Positions 1 through 8,606 of a DNA stretch of 64,000 bases are shown in pieces (position 1 is the first letter of the stretch; each line of letters begins with the position of its first letter). This DNA comes from Firmicutes bacterium AF25-13AC. Its GTDB lineage: Bacteria > Bacillota > Clostridia > Lachnospirales > Lachnospiraceae. The notes beneath the pieces were generated by a model. The model did not search any database. It saw nothing but the letters and a program-made list of their open reading frames with translations, and had not been told where the DNA came from. Location: positions 81,453 through 145,452 of the forward strand of contig QUFP01000003.1 of assembly GCA_003478935.1 (NCBI GenBank), in the 5' to 3' direction. Position numbers and translations under genes: made by a program.

Positions 1-1
1 C

Positions 2-813
2 TTTGAAGTCCGAGACGATGAAGAAATGCGGGCTATGGTGTCCAGCGTCAAGGACAAGGGCGTTACCCAGCCTGCTATCGTCCGTCCCCGTGAGGATGGC
101 GGCTATGAGATCGTGTCCGGCCACCGCCGCCAGAAGGCCAGCGAGCTTGCCGGATATGCGGATATGCCCTGTATTGTTCGCAATCTGACGGACGATGAAG
201 CCATCACGCAGATGGTCGAGGACAATCTCAACCAGCGTGAAGAAATCCTCCCCAGTGAGCGGGCCAAAGCCTTGAAAATGCAGCTTGAGGCCATCAAGCA
301 CCAGGCTCCCGCACTTCGGGCCAGATTGACCCGAAGGACGCAGGAAAACGCTCCAACGAAATTGTAGCCGAGCGCAATAAGATGGCGGTCAAGCAGGTGC
401 AGCGGTATATCCGTCTCAATGAGCTGGTTCCCGACCTGATGAAGCTGATGGATGAAAAAAAGCTGGGCTTTACTACGGCGGTGGAGCTTTCCTATATCGG
501 CAAGAAGAACCAGAACTATATCGCCGTCGCCATTGACAGCCAGCAGTCCTCGCCTTCACAGGCGCAGGCAAAGCGTATGCGTGAGTTGGACGAAAAGAAA
601 CTGCTCAACGGGGATGTGATCGACGGCATTATGATGGAGGACAAAAAGGAGGTAGACAAAGTGATTTTGACAGGTGCGGAACTGAGCAAGTATTTCGGCA
701 AGGAAACTACGCCGAGGGAAATGAAGGATCAGATCATCAAGCTGCTGGACGACTGGAAGGGTCAGCAGAAGGAACACGAAAAGCCGGAGAAGAAAACCGA
801 ACAGGAAAAGTAA
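2..813 (+). CDS. parB: ParB-family partition protein, 5' partial, frameshifted
   Basis: ParB/Spo0J-type DNA-binding protein, expected to help maintain the excised element or regulate ICE genes. The ParB N-terminal box is clear (VSGHRRQKA, then QMVEDNLNQRE), followed by a helix-turn-helix region (MAVKQVQRYIRL). The start lies left of the window. The frame breaks near 303-305: reading restored after KHQ gives GSRTSGQIDPKDAGKRSN and continues to 813, so one G is missing in a G run. A copy of the 23-bp palindrome lies inside the coding sequence here, read as TSGQIDPK. Family assignment is firm; ICE-encoded ParB function is inferred. Confidence 0.85.
314..336. repeat. 23-bp palindrome, copy 1 (inside parB)
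   Basis: Arms CTTCGGGCCA and TGACCCGAAG around a 3-nt loop. It is within the parB coding sequence and read as TSGQIDPK in the restored frame. Confidence 0.9.
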
Positions 814-820
814 GCTAAAA

Positions 821-843
821 CTTCGGGTCAGCATGGCCCGAGG
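821..843. repeat. 23-bp palindrome, copy 2
   Basis: Arms CTTCGGGTCA and TGGCCCGAGG. It lies 8 nt after the parB stop codon. Confidence 0.9.
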
Positions 844-868
844 ATTGCGCTCTGCCCCGCGCCCCGAA

Positions 869-1034
869 GCTCTGGAGATATAAATTATTCCCCGTCGCCA
901 GTTATTCCGTAGCATAGCCGGGAAAATCAGTCAAGGGCAGCGCCGCCGCAGGCGGTGCCAGAGGCACCCTTGACGGATTTCTCCCGGTTATGCTTTTTCC
1001 CGGTCAAGCGACGGGGATATAAATTCTCCAGAGC
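869..1034. other. 166-nt nested inverted repeat downstream of parB
   Basis: Three nested stems are visible: GCTCTGGAGA with CCCCGTCG (869-897) pairs with 1009-1034; GCATAGCCGGGA through TCAAGGG (912-937) pairs with 967-993; and a GC-rich tip GCCGCC-GCA-GGCGG closes the apex. The gap between parB and the next gene (814-1119) holds only this, a palindrome copy and a small GC hairpin. It could be a ParB-binding or partition site, a transfer or replication origin, or a structured RNA. The fold is directly seen; the role is not known. Confidence 0.8.
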
Positions 1035-1038
1035 CGTT

Positions 1039-1058
1039 CCCCTTCCCGGGGGAAGGGG
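1039..1058. other. Perfect GC-rich hairpin
   Basis: CCCCTTCCC and GGGAAGGGG flank two G residues immediately right of the 166-nt inverted repeat. There is no U tract after it, so it is not a classical terminator. Confidence 0.6.
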
Positions 1059-1119
1059 CGGAGGGGTTGGGCAAACTCTTGCTTTTCCCTAAATCAAAAC
1101 AGAAATGGAGGCTCAACCA

Positions 1120-1476
1120 ATGAAACGACCTTTAGCGTACCTGACCGCCGCATGGAGCGGCGAGCCGGATGTTGATATGGAGCTGGCGGCCCACTACTGC
1201 CGTCTTGCTTATGAGGCGGGCTTTTCCCCGATCTGCCCGCTCTTGTATCTGCCGCTTTTTTTGAATGACAGCGTTCCCGAGGAACACAAGGCCGGGATTG
1301 ATATGCGCCGGGATATGCTGCGGCGCTCCCACACCCTGATTGTCTGCGGCAGCGCTGTGGACGAGGATGTAAAAAATGATATTGCGGTTGCCGGGCGGCT
1401 GGGCATTGCGGCGACCACACTGGAAGGGGTGCTTGCCGTGAAGGGACACGGCACCCCGGGCCATGCCGGACATTAA
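1120..1476 (+). CDS. Small conserved ICE protein, DUF4406/DUF7768-like (deoxyribosyltransferase-like fold)
   Basis: 118-aa protein resembling the nucleoside 2-deoxyribosyltransferase-like families DUF4406/DUF7768. It opens with a beta strand followed by a small-molecule-binding-type loop (LAYLTAAWSG), and the later IVCGSAVDEDVKNDI segment fits the fold. I chose ATG 1120 because GGAGG (1107-1111) lies 8 nt upstream; an in-frame ATG at 1105 would overlap that Shine-Dalgarno. The stop overlaps the methyltransferase start by 14 nt, so the two are probably translationally coupled. The substrate is unknown. Family call is by eye and moderate. Confidence 0.6.
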   Translation: MKRPLAYLTAAWSGEPDVDMELAAHYCRLAYEAGFSPICPLLYLPLFLNDSVPEEHKAGIDMRRDMLRRSHTLIVCGSAVDEDVKNDIAVAGRLGIAATTLEGVLAVKGHGTPGHAGH

Positions 1477-2548
1477 GCTGGGAAGCCTTTTCGACGGGAT
1501 TGGCGTGTTCCCTCTGGCTGCTTCCCGGTGCGGTATCCGTCCGGTATGGGCCAGTGAGATTGAAAAAGCGCCCATCTCCATAACCAAAAGGCACTTTCCC
1601 GACATGGTGCATTTGGGGGATATTACGAAGGTGGACGGCGGGAAAATCCCGCCGGTTCATGTAATTACCTTCGGGTCCCCCTGTCAGAACCTTTCTCTGA
1701 TCGGCAACCGCTCCGGCCTTGCCGGGGCAAAATCAAGCCTGTTCTATCAGGCGTTTCGTATCATACAGGAAATGAGGGATGCTACTGATAACCTATATCC
1801 AGCTATCGCTGTTTGGGAAAACGTCATGGGAGCGTTTTCTACAAATGACCGGATGGACTTTAGAGCCGTCCTATCCGCCTTCTCGGACACCGAAGTTCCA
1901 ATGCCTCCTTCGGGAAGATGGGGAAACGCCGGAATGGTGCGAGGGGGAACGCCTGATGTGTGCTGGCGGCTCATGGACGCCCAGTATTGGGCAGGCTCCC
2001 GAAGGCTGGCACGAAGGCAGCGGATTTTCGTCGTGGCGGATTTTGGAGGCAGACGTGCCGCAGACATACTATTTAAGCCCCGTCCAATGCTCCCACTTCC
2101 TCCGCCTTGCGGAGAGGGCGGGCGGGCCGCCGCCGAAGGAGATCGAACAGCTTCTTTTGAAACAGGGCGGCAGATACCAGTCATCCACCCCTTTCAGTGC
2201 TTCCGTATGCGGGGAGCGGCAAAAAGGCAGGAAGAAACGGCCTTCCGAAACAGCTTCGGATTACCAACTGACCCTTTTCCCACTCTTTTAGCCAGTGATG
2301 TAACGCCCTTTGCCTTCTGGTATGAGGGCGACCCGGAGGGCGGCTGTATCCGTTTTCTGACGGAAACAGAAAGTGAACGGCTGATGGGGCTGCCGGAGGG
2401 CTGGACAAAGTACGGGGCGGACGGCATGGAGATCCGGCCTCTGCAACGCTACAAGGCGCTGGGAAACGCGATTGCCCTCCCTTGCGCCGATTACATTATG
2501 GCCGGGATTTATGAGGTGCTGGCTGACCGGGCCGGAAAGGAGGAATGA
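1463..2548 (+). CDS. DNA (cytosine-5) methyltransferase
   Basis: Type II-like C5-cytosine methyltransferase of 361 aa. All main motifs are visible in order: motif I (LFDGIGVFPLA), the catalytic Pro-Cys motif IV (GSPCQNLS), motif VI (WENV), motif VIII (RRQRIFVVAD), the motif IX region (RFLTETESERLMGLP) and motif X (GNAIALP). No restriction endonuclease lies beside it, so it is best read as a solitary methyltransferase that marks the element before or after transfer; ardA follows 3 nt later. The middle (about codons 105-276) is unusually Pro/Arg-rich and overlaps a second open frame with its own conserved-looking protein. Confidence 0.93.
   Translation: MPDIKLGSLFDGIGVFPLAASRCGIRPVWASEIEKAPISITKRHFPDMVHLGDITKVDGGKIPPVHVITFGSPCQNLSLIGNRSGLAGAKSSLFYQAFRIIQEMRDATDNLYPAIAVWENVMGAFSTNDRMDFRAVLSAFSDTEVPMPPSGRWGNAGMVRGGTPDVCWRLMDAQYWAGSRRLARRQRIFVVADFGGRRAADILFKPRPMLPLPPPCGEGGRAAAEGDRTASFETGRQIPVIHPFQCFRMRGAAKRQEETAFRNSFGLPTDPFPTLLASDVTPFAFWYEGDPEGGCIRFLTETESERLMGLPEGWTKYGADGMEIRPLQRYKALGNAIALPCADYIMAGIYEVLADRAGKEE
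1779..2291 (+). CDS. Overlapping gene in +1 frame inside the methyltransferase
   Basis: A 170-aa frame lies entirely within the methyltransferase gene, offset by one base. Its product is rich in Trp and Pro, with segments SLFGKTSWERF, TPKFQCLLREDG, GGSWTPSIG and YYLSPVQCSHFLRLAERAG. From memory this resembles short proteins that sit next to or overlap cytosine methyltransferase genes in gut phages and ICEs, which argues against a chance frame. AGGA at 1767-1770 lies 8 nt before ATG 1779. Function is unknown, perhaps linked to the methyltransferase. The frame is seen; its expression is inferred. Confidence 0.5.
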   Translation: MLLITYIQLSLFGKTSWERFLQMTGWTLEPSYPPSRTPKFQCLLREDGETPEWCEGERLMCAGGSWTPSIGQAPEGWHEGSGFSSWRILEADVPQTYYLSPVQCSHFLRLAERAGGPPPKEIEQLLLKQGGRYQSSTPFSASVCGERQKGRKKRPSETASDYQLTLFPLF

Positions 2549-2551
2549 GCC

Positions 2552-3265
2552 ATGTTTGAAGCCTATATAACCAATACAGCCCTATACCCCTTAATGGGGA
2601 TTGAGGTAGGGACAACGGTACATTTCCCCATGACGACACAGGAGTTGCAGGCCGCCCTTGCCAAAATCGGGATAGACGGGAAACGGTACAGCGAAGTGTT
2701 CTTTACCAGCTTTGACAGTGATGTGCTGGGGCTCTACGATTATCTCTACGAATGTGAGAACATCGACGAGCTGAACGAGCTGGGCCACGCCCTGCTGGAA
2801 GTACGGGATAAGGGCAGACTGGAAACCTTTGAAGCCGCTCTTGTCTTGGGAAACCACACAAGGAGCGTGAAGGATTTGATAAACCTGACGCAGAACCTTG
2901 ACCTTTACCGCTTTTACCCGGATATTTCCGATGATGAAGGGCTGGGCCGTCTTTACGCCGACGAGCTTGGGACTATCGACATACCGGAGCACATTCAGAA
3001 CTACTTCGATTATGAGGCATACGGGCGGGATGTGCGTATCAACGAGGGCGGCGTATTCGCTCCCGGTGGGTATGTGTCGGCAGTCCCGGAGGGCTTCAAG
3101 GAGTATTACCACGGGCCGCAGGACATTCCGCCGGAACACCGGATATTTGCCTATCCTGAAAAGGCCGAGCCTGTCCACTCCATTCTCGCTACACTCAAAC
3201 GGTTTCAAGAAGCCCCACCCGCTCCGAAAAAGGACAAGGCGGGGCCTTCCCATGAAGAACGGTAG
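2552..3265 (+). CDS. ardA: Antirestriction protein ArdA
   Basis: Acidic DNA-mimic protein of 237 aa that inhibits type I restriction enzymes of a new host and so protects incoming ICE DNA. The start MFEAYITNTALY and the later DELGTIDIPEHIQNYFDYEAYGRDV region are characteristic of the ArdA family, and acidic residues predominate throughout. GGAGG lies just before the ATG. It directly follows the solitary methyltransferase, making a paired protection module. Its tail (from about residue 195) is a Pro/Lys-rich extension. It ends 2 nt before a palindrome copy. Confidence 0.92.
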   Translation: MFEAYITNTALYPLMGIEVGTTVHFPMTTQELQAALAKIGIDGKRYSEVFFTSFDSDVLGLYDYLYECENIDELNELGHALLEVRDKGRLETFEAALVLGNHTRSVKDLINLTQNLDLYRFYPDISDDEGLGRLYADELGTIDIPEHIQNYFDYEAYGRDVRINEGGVFAPGGYVSAVPEGFKEYYHGPQDIPPEHRIFAYPEKAEPVHSILATLKRFQEAPPAPKKDKAGPSHEER

Positions 3266-3267
3266 GA

Positions 3268-3290
3268 CTTCGGGCCAGCATGGCCCGAAG
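3268..3290. repeat. 23-bp palindrome, copy 3
   Basis: Arms CTTCGGGCCA and TGGCCCGAAG. It lies between the ardA stop and the Shine-Dalgarno AAAGGAGG (3294-3301) of the next gene. Confidence 0.92.
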
Positions 3291-3309
3291 CATAAAGGAG
3301 GTGCATACC

Positions 3310-4328
3310 ATCAACTATTACCCTATCAATGAAGGAGCCGCCCGCCGGGCAAAAGAAATGAACAGCTTTTCCGACTACAAGGAAGGGAGCGCAACGGCGG
3401 AATACCGGGCAATGGTGGATAAGGCCGCCGCCATAGCGGAAAAGCAGAAATCCCGGGTGGACCCCATGTACCATGAGAAGATCGACCATCTGTTAGACAC
3501 CTACGCCCGCAAGCTGGCCGAAAACATGAACCAAGGCTTTGCCATTGACGCGAGGGTCCCCTCTGTGCTGATCGCCGGGCCTTCCAATTTCCCGGTGGGA
3601 AAGAAGGAAAAACAGAACCGGGCGCGGGACAGCAACATGGAGGAATGGCGGCATATTCAAGGGCTGCTGGATAAGATACGCAGCACCGGCATGGGCGGGA
3701 TCAGCGCCGATGACCCGGCAGCGATTGAAAAGCTCCAGAAGAAGCTGGACGGGCTGGAACGCTCCCAGCTCATTATGAAGGAGGTCAACGCCTATTACCG
3801 CAAGCATGGCAAGCTGGACGGCTGTGCGCTGCTGTCGCCGGACCAGATTGAAAAGCTGAAAGCAAGCATGGCGTCAAGTTGGCGAAGCGACCCGAGGCCC
3901 TTTGAAAGTTACCAGCTAACCAACAACAATGCGGAGATCCGCCGGGTAAAGGCCCGTATCGAACAGCTTTCCAAACAGGCACAGCAGGAATTTTCCGGCT
4001 GGGAGTTCGATGGGGGTCGTGTGGAAATGAACCGGGAGGACAACCGCTTGCAGGTGTTCTTTGACGGAAAGCCTGACGCGGACACCCGGGCCGAGCTGAA
4101 AAGCAGCGGCTTTCGTTGGGCTCCCAGCGTGGGCGCATGGCAGAGGCAGCTCACGGACAACGCCATCCGGGCGGCTGACCGTCTGGAATGTATCAAGCCA
4201 CTGTCCGGCGAAAAGCCTCCCAACTTCAAAAGAAGCCCTCTATCTTGCAGACCATGCGGGAACAGGACGAAAAAGTCCAGACGGAGCCGGAAAAGAAAGC
4301 TCCGTCCGGCAGAGATGCCGAGCGGTAA
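3310..4328 (+). CDS. Conserved ICE protein of unknown function, frameshifted
   Basis: About 340 aa, highly charged and mostly helical, with a C-terminal segment (LQVFFDGKPDADTRAELKSS, then FRWAPSVGAWQRQL) of a type seen in large ICE and phage polyvalent proteins. The frame breaks in a C run at 4219-4221. Restored reading ends QLQKKPSILQ through SGRDAER and stops at 4328, just before the next palindrome, so the original is clearly intact. The start is uncertain: an ideal Shine-Dalgarno (3294-3301) points to ATC 3310 at 8-nt spacing, whereas the nearest GTG (3301) overlaps it. Function is unknown. Confidence 0.7.
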
Positions 4329-4329
4329 G

Positions 4330-4352
4330 CCTCGGGCCACATTGGCCCGAGG
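4330..4352. repeat. 23-bp palindrome, copy 4
   Basis: Arms CCTCGGGCCA and TGGCCCGAGG, 1 nt after the restored stop codon at 4326-4328. This copy has symmetric C-to-G changes in both arms, so pairing is preserved. Confidence 0.92.
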
Positions 4353-4419
4353 TTTTCTGTTCCCCGAGATTGTACGGGGGCCTCCCGGATAGCGGGAACC
4401 CCGACGGAAAGGAGGTTTT

Positions 4420-4890
4420 ATGCAGGAAGAAGTAAACCAAAAAACGGTTGCCCTTTCGATCAGGACAACGAAGCTCACGGGAAAAGTGCTGGCTGCCGCT
4501 CTTGGGAAGGTAGCGCGGGCACTGCAAAAGCACCACCGGAAGGCGCTGACCCCGCAGGGACGCCAGAGCGTGAAAAAGCTGATGAACCACTATGGCGGCA
4601 AAAGCACCATGCCCTATGTGGGAGCCCCAAAGGATTTTGACCGGATCGCGAAGGAGTTCCATGTGGACTACGCTTTCCATAAAGTGAGCCCCGGCCATTA
4701 CCTGCTGTTTTTCAAAGCCAATCAGGCGGACGCTATCACGGCGGCCTTCCAGAAGTACAGCGCAAAGGTGCTGAACAAAGAGCAGGACAAGGCTTCCATC
4801 CTCGGCCAGCTTCGGAAATTCACGGATCAGATCAGGACACAGGCAAAGGAAAAGCAGCGGACCAGAGAGGCGGTGAAGGACGGACGTTGA
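4420..4890 (+). CDS. PcfB family protein (DUF3801)
   Basis: 156-aa protein of the PcfB/DUF3801 family, known from conjugative plasmids and ICEs as an accessory of the relaxosome or coupling complex. The conserved GGKSTMPYVGAPKDFDRIAKEF stretch begins near residue 63. AAAGGAGG precedes ATG 4420. The stop overlaps the start of the coupling ATPase gene, which fits a joint role in presenting the transferred strand. No membrane segment is seen, so it is probably cytoplasmic. Confidence 0.8.
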   Translation: MQEEVNQKTVALSIRTTKLTGKVLAAALGKVARALQKHHRKALTPQGRQSVKKLMNHYGGKSTMPYVGAPKDFDRIAKEFHVDYAFHKVSPGHYLLFFKANQADAITAAFQKYSAKVLNKEQDKASILGQLRKFTDQIRTQAKEKQRTREAVKDGR

Positions 4891-6709
4891 GTGACAAGAT
4901 CAGAAAATATGTGCTCCCAAACCTGCCGTATCTCTTTGTGTTCTGGTTCTTCTCCAAAATCGGGACGGCCTACCGGATCGCCCCCGGCACAGACTTCGGG
5001 ACAAAGCTCATGGGGATGCTTGATACCTTCCCCAAAGCCTTTGAAACCTACTGGCCGGGGCTGGGAGGTATTGACCTGCTGGTGGGCCTTGCCGGTGCGG
5101 CTGGGATGTATCTGCTGATACAGTCAAAGATCAGGCAGGCGAAAAAATTCCGGCGGGATGCGGAGTACGGCACCGCCCGCTTTGGAACAAAGGAAGATAT
5201 AAAGCCATTTGTTGACCCTAAATTTCAGAACAATGTCATTCTGACCGGGACGGAGTTCCTTACCATGAACACCCGTCCGAAGATACCCGCCAATGCCCGG
5301 AACCTAAACGCCTGTGTCATCGGCTCGTCCGGTTCGGGTAAGACAAGGTTCTGGCTGACCCCGCAGCTCCTTCAAGCTCATTCCTCGTATGTGGTGGTAG
5401 ACCCGAAGGGCGGCACCCTCGATCAGTGCGGGCGGTTCCTGCAACGGGAGAAATACAGGGTGCGGGTGTTCAACAGTATCGACTTTTCAAAATCCATGCA
5501 CTACAATCCGCTGGCCTATATCAAGACGGAAAGCGATGTTTTGAAATTCGTTACTGCTCTGATCGCCAACACCAAAGGCGACGGCAAGGAGGGCGACGAG
5601 TTCTGGACAAAAGCAGAAACCCTCTTGTACTGCGCCCTTGTGGCCTACATCGTCTTTGAGGGGCCGGAGGAAGAACGCAACATGAATACGCTGGTGGAAA
5701 TGATAAACAGCATGGAAGTCCGAGAGGATGACGAAACCTTCAAAAATGCGGTGGACTATATGTTTGACGGGTTGGAACGCCGCAGCCCCCAGCACTTCGC
5801 CGTGAGGCAGTATAAGAAATACAAGCTCGCCAGCGGCAAGACAGCAAAAAGCATCTTGATTTCCTGCGGTGCAAGACTGGCTCCTTTTGATATTCCCCAG
5901 CTTCGGGAGATCATGTCCTATGACGAGCTGGATCTTGATAAGCTGGGGGATGAAAAATCGGCGCTGTTCTTTCTTATCAGCGACACGGACACCACCTACA
6001 ACTTTTTGGTTGCCCTTGCTTTTTCGCAGATGTTCAACCTTCTGTGTGAACGGGCTGACAACACCTATGGCGGGCGTCTGCCTACCATGTGCGGGTGCTG
6101 TGGGACGAGGCTGCCAACACCGGGCAGGTGCCGGGGCTGGAAAAGATCGTGGCCGTCATTCGCTCCCGTGAGATCAGCCTGACGCTCTTTTATCAGGCAA
6201 TGAGCCAGTGCAAGGCATTGTACAAAGACCATTCCGAAACCATCATGGGCAACATGGACAGTATCGTATTCCTCGGAGGCCGGGAGGCTTCCACCCTAAA
6301 GGATATTTCGGAAAACTGGCTGGGCAAGGCCACCATCTCTATGCAGACCGAGGGCCGAAGCCGGGGACAGTCTGAAAGTTACAGCCAGAATATGCAACGG
6401 CTTGGCCGGGAGCTGATGACCACCAGCGAGATCACCACCATGCCCGGGGATAAATGTATCTTGCAGCTTCGGGGGCTCCCGCCCTTCCTGTCCCCGAAGT
6501 ATGACTTGAAAAAGCACCCGAATTACAAGTACACAGCCGAATTTGATAAAAAGAAAAACGCCTTCCGCTTGGAAAGCCTGTTTCGCCACCGGCCATTGAG
6601 ACTAAAGCCGGAGGACGAATACACGGTGTACGAAGTGGACGGCTCCGACACAGGCGAAGAAGCTGACCTGTTGAACTTCGATGATCTGGACAGCGACGAG
6701 TTTGTGTAA
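4887..6709 (+). CDS. VirD4/TraG-family type IV coupling ATPase, frameshifted
   Basis: Coupling protein that delivers the relaxase-DNA complex to the transfer channel. Two N-terminal membrane segments (about residues 9-21 and 55-75) are followed by Walker A (SSGSGKTRFW), a Walker B-type region (VVVDPKGGTL) and the later VLWDEAANTG box. A frameshift lies near 6083-6086, where CCC is apparently shortened; restored reading gives LPTHVRVLWDEAA and runs to 6709. The start is TTG 4887, overlapping the pcfB stop. It is the standard neighbour of pcfB and maff2 in this ICE family. Confidence 0.9.
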
Positions 6710-6732
6710 CTTCGGGCCATGTTGACCCGAAG
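6710..6732. repeat. 23-bp palindrome, copy 5
   Basis: Arms CTTCGGGCCA and TGACCCGAAG. It starts immediately after the stop of the coupling ATPase gene and abuts a terminator. Confidence 0.92.
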
Positions 6733-6733
6733 C

Positions 6734-6758
6734 GCCGCCGATGTGGGCGGCTTTTTTT
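6734..6758 (+). terminator. Rho-independent terminator after the coupling ATPase
   Basis: GCCGCC and GGCGGC form a stem around GATGTG, followed by seven T residues (6752-6758). Because maff2 follows, it may act as a partial terminator that sets operon stoichiometry. Confidence 0.75.
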
Positions 6759-6798
6759 GTACCCAAAACCATCAAACAAACAAAATGGAGGAACGTAT

Positions 6799-7014
6799 AT
6801 GGAATTTTTCAATCAGGCAATCGACATTCTTAAAATTCTGGTCATGGCTCTTGGCGCCGGTCTGGCGGTGTGGGGCGTCATCAACCTTCTGGAAGGTTAC
6901 GGGTCGGACAACCCTGCGGCAAAAAGCCAGGGCATTAAGCAGCTCATGGCTGGCGGCGGTGTCGTTCTGATCGGCCTTCAGCTTATCCCTCTGCTGTCCG
7001 GCCTGTTCAGCTAA
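6799..7014 (+). CDS. Maff2 family small membrane protein
   Basis: 71-aa protein with two hydrophobic segments (about residues 11-29 and 51-69) separated by a short polar stretch, GYGSDNPAAKSQG. Length and layout match the Maff2 mobile-element family, and by position it may act like the small VirB2/VirB3-type channel proteins. ATG 6799 follows a TGGAGGAA Shine-Dalgarno; the upstream in-frame ATG at 6757 has none. It lies between the coupling ATPase and the TrbL-like gene, as in other elements of this family. Confidence 0.85.
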   Translation: MEFFNQAIDILKILVMALGAGLAVWGVINLLEGYGSDNPAAKSQGIKQLMAGGGVVLIGLQLIPLLSGLFS

Positions 7015-7055
7015 GTGTCACCCGTTGTCCCTTTTTCCAGAAAAGGAGCTGATGT

Positions 7056-7922
7056 ATGGACTTTATCATCGACGCAATCGTTGAATGGCTGAAAGGTCTG
7101 CTCGTCGATGGTATCATGGGAAATCTGGATGGCCTTTTCGATAACGTCAATCAGAGCGTTGGCGAGATCGCCACACAGGTAGGCACGACCCCGGCGGACT
7201 GGAACGCCGGGGTCTTTTCCATGATACGACAGATCTCCGAAACTGCCATTCTGCCAATCGCCGGGGTCATCCTCACTTTTGTTATGACCTATGAACTGAT
7301 ACAGATGCTCATAGAACGCAACAACCTCCATGAAGTTGACACATGGATGTTTTTTAAGTGGGTGTTCAAAACCTTTGTGGCTGTGATGATCCTGACGAAT
7401 ACCTTCAATATCGTGCTGGCGGTCTTTGATGTGAGCCAGCATGTAATACAGCAGTCAGCGGGCATTATCCAGAACGGGACAGAGATCACGCCGGATGTGC
7501 TGGACAGTCTGCGGACAGAGCTTGAGGCGATGGAGTTAGGCCCTCTGTTCGGACTCTGGCTCCAGTCCTTCCTGATCCAGCTTACCATGATTGCCTTAAA
7601 CATCGTGATTTTCGTCATCGTATATGGCCGTATGATTGAAATTTATTTACTCACAAGTTTAGCGCCTATCCCGTTTGCCACAGTCCCCAACAGGGAAACC
7701 GGACACATGGGGCAGAACTATTTCCGCTCCCTCTTTGCGGTGGGCTTTCAAGGTCTATTGATCTTAGTCTGTGTCGCCATCTATGCGGTGCTGATCCAGA
7801 GTATCGCCACCGACGGCGACCCCATCGGGGCGATCTGGGGCTGCGTGGGATATACGGTGCTGCTGTGTTTTACCTTATTCAAAACAGGCAGTCTTGCAAA
7901 ATCCATCTTCGGCTGCCATTAA
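7056..7922 (+). CDS. VirB6/TrbL-like membrane protein (CD0415/CD1112 family)
   Basis: 288-aa polytopic membrane protein with about five to six transmembrane segments. An N-terminal amphipathic region (FIIDAIVEWLKGLL) is followed by hydrophobic runs near residues 65-85, 105-130, 175-195, 220-245 and 255-280. It is the likely inner-channel component of the conjugation machinery. AAAGGAG precedes ATG 7056. It sits in its normal place between maff2 and the spoVG-like gene. The call relies on topology and context more than on sequence motifs. Confidence 0.8.
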   Translation: MDFIIDAIVEWLKGLLVDGIMGNLDGLFDNVNQSVGEIATQVGTTPADWNAGVFSMIRQISETAILPIAGVILTFVMTYELIQMLIERNNLHEVDTWMFFKWVFKTFVAVMILTNTFNIVLAVFDVSQHVIQQSAGIIQNGTEITPDVLDSLRTELEAMELGPLFGLWLQSFLIQLTMIALNIVIFVIVYGRMIEIYLLTSLAPIPFATVPNRETGHMGQNYFRSLFAVGFQGLLILVCVAIYAVLIQSIATDGDPIGAIWGCVGYTVLLCFTLFKTGSLAKSIFGCH

Positions 7923-7926
7923 GAGA

Positions 7927-7949
7927 CTTCGGGCCATGCTGACCCGAAG
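7927..7949. repeat. 23-bp palindrome, copy 6
   Basis: Arms CTTCGGGCCA and TGACCCGAAG, 4 nt after a stop codon. The next Shine-Dalgarno (AAAGGAGG) begins 3 nt later. Confidence 0.92.
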
Positions 7950-7964
7950 CGGAAAGGAGGCGGT

Positions 7965-8606
7965 ATGCCTCGGCGTTACAAACAGGGTGCGGACGGACAG
8001 CCGCACCCGGCTTTCTATGGAAAGCTCCCCGAAGAATTTTCTAAAGCAGACACCATGCGCTTTATGGTGGAAACCGATCTGAAACTGTCCGGGTGCGTAT
8101 CGGCGGACACGCTGGCGGCACTCCGGGCGGAAGGCTATGACTACAAGGACGGGAACCTTGTTCCCGCCGGAAAGGAGGAAACCATGCAGGAAAAGGTTGC
8201 AAACACCACCCCGGCCGCACCGTTGAAGCTGGATGTAAGCGTGCGGGTCATCGAACCTGTGAAAAATCTGATGGGCTTTGCCAGCGTGAAATTCAATGAC
8301 TGCTTTGTGGTGGAAAATCTGAAAATCGTACAGGGCAGCAAGGGCCTCTTTCTTGGGATGCCCAGCCAGCCGGACGGCAAAGGCGGCTATCGGGATATAG
8401 CCTACCCTGTCACAAAGGAGTTCCGGGAACAGCTCAATACTGCTGTTCTGCAAGCCTATGAGGCAAAGCTGGAACAGATGGCGGAGCGCGGCTCTGTGGG
8501 GCGTGCGTCCATCAGCGACCAGCTCAAAGCCGGAAAAGCGGCTGCCGAACAGGCAAAGGCAGAGCTGCCTCCGAAGGAAAAGCCCAGCCGCAGCGCAGAG
8601 CGTTGA
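7965..8606 (+). CDS. SpoVG-domain ICE protein with N-terminal extension
   Basis: 213 aa. Residues 1-73 form an unrecognised N-terminal region (MPRRYKQGADGQPHP). Residues 74-165 match the SpoVG fold, an RNA/DNA-binding family: VRVIEPVKNLMGFASVKFND, then VQGSKGLFLGMPSQP and RDIAYPVTKEFREQL. A second full translation signal lies inside: GGAAAGGAGG then ATG 8184, exactly before the SpoVG part, so a short free SpoVG may be made from the same gene. The C-terminal 45 residues are Ala/Lys-rich. The role in the ICE is not known; gene regulation or RNA binding is an inference. Confidence 0.8.
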   Translation: MPRRYKQGADGQPHPAFYGKLPEEFSKADTMRFMVETDLKLSGCVSADTLAALRAEGYDYKDGNLVPAGKEETMQEKVANTTPAAPLKLDVSVRVIEPVKNLMGFASVKFNDCFVVENLKIVQGSKGLFLGMPSQPDGKGGYRDIAYPVTKEFREQLNTAVLQAYEAKLEQMAERGSVGRASISDQLKAGKAAAEQAKAELPPKEKPSRSAER

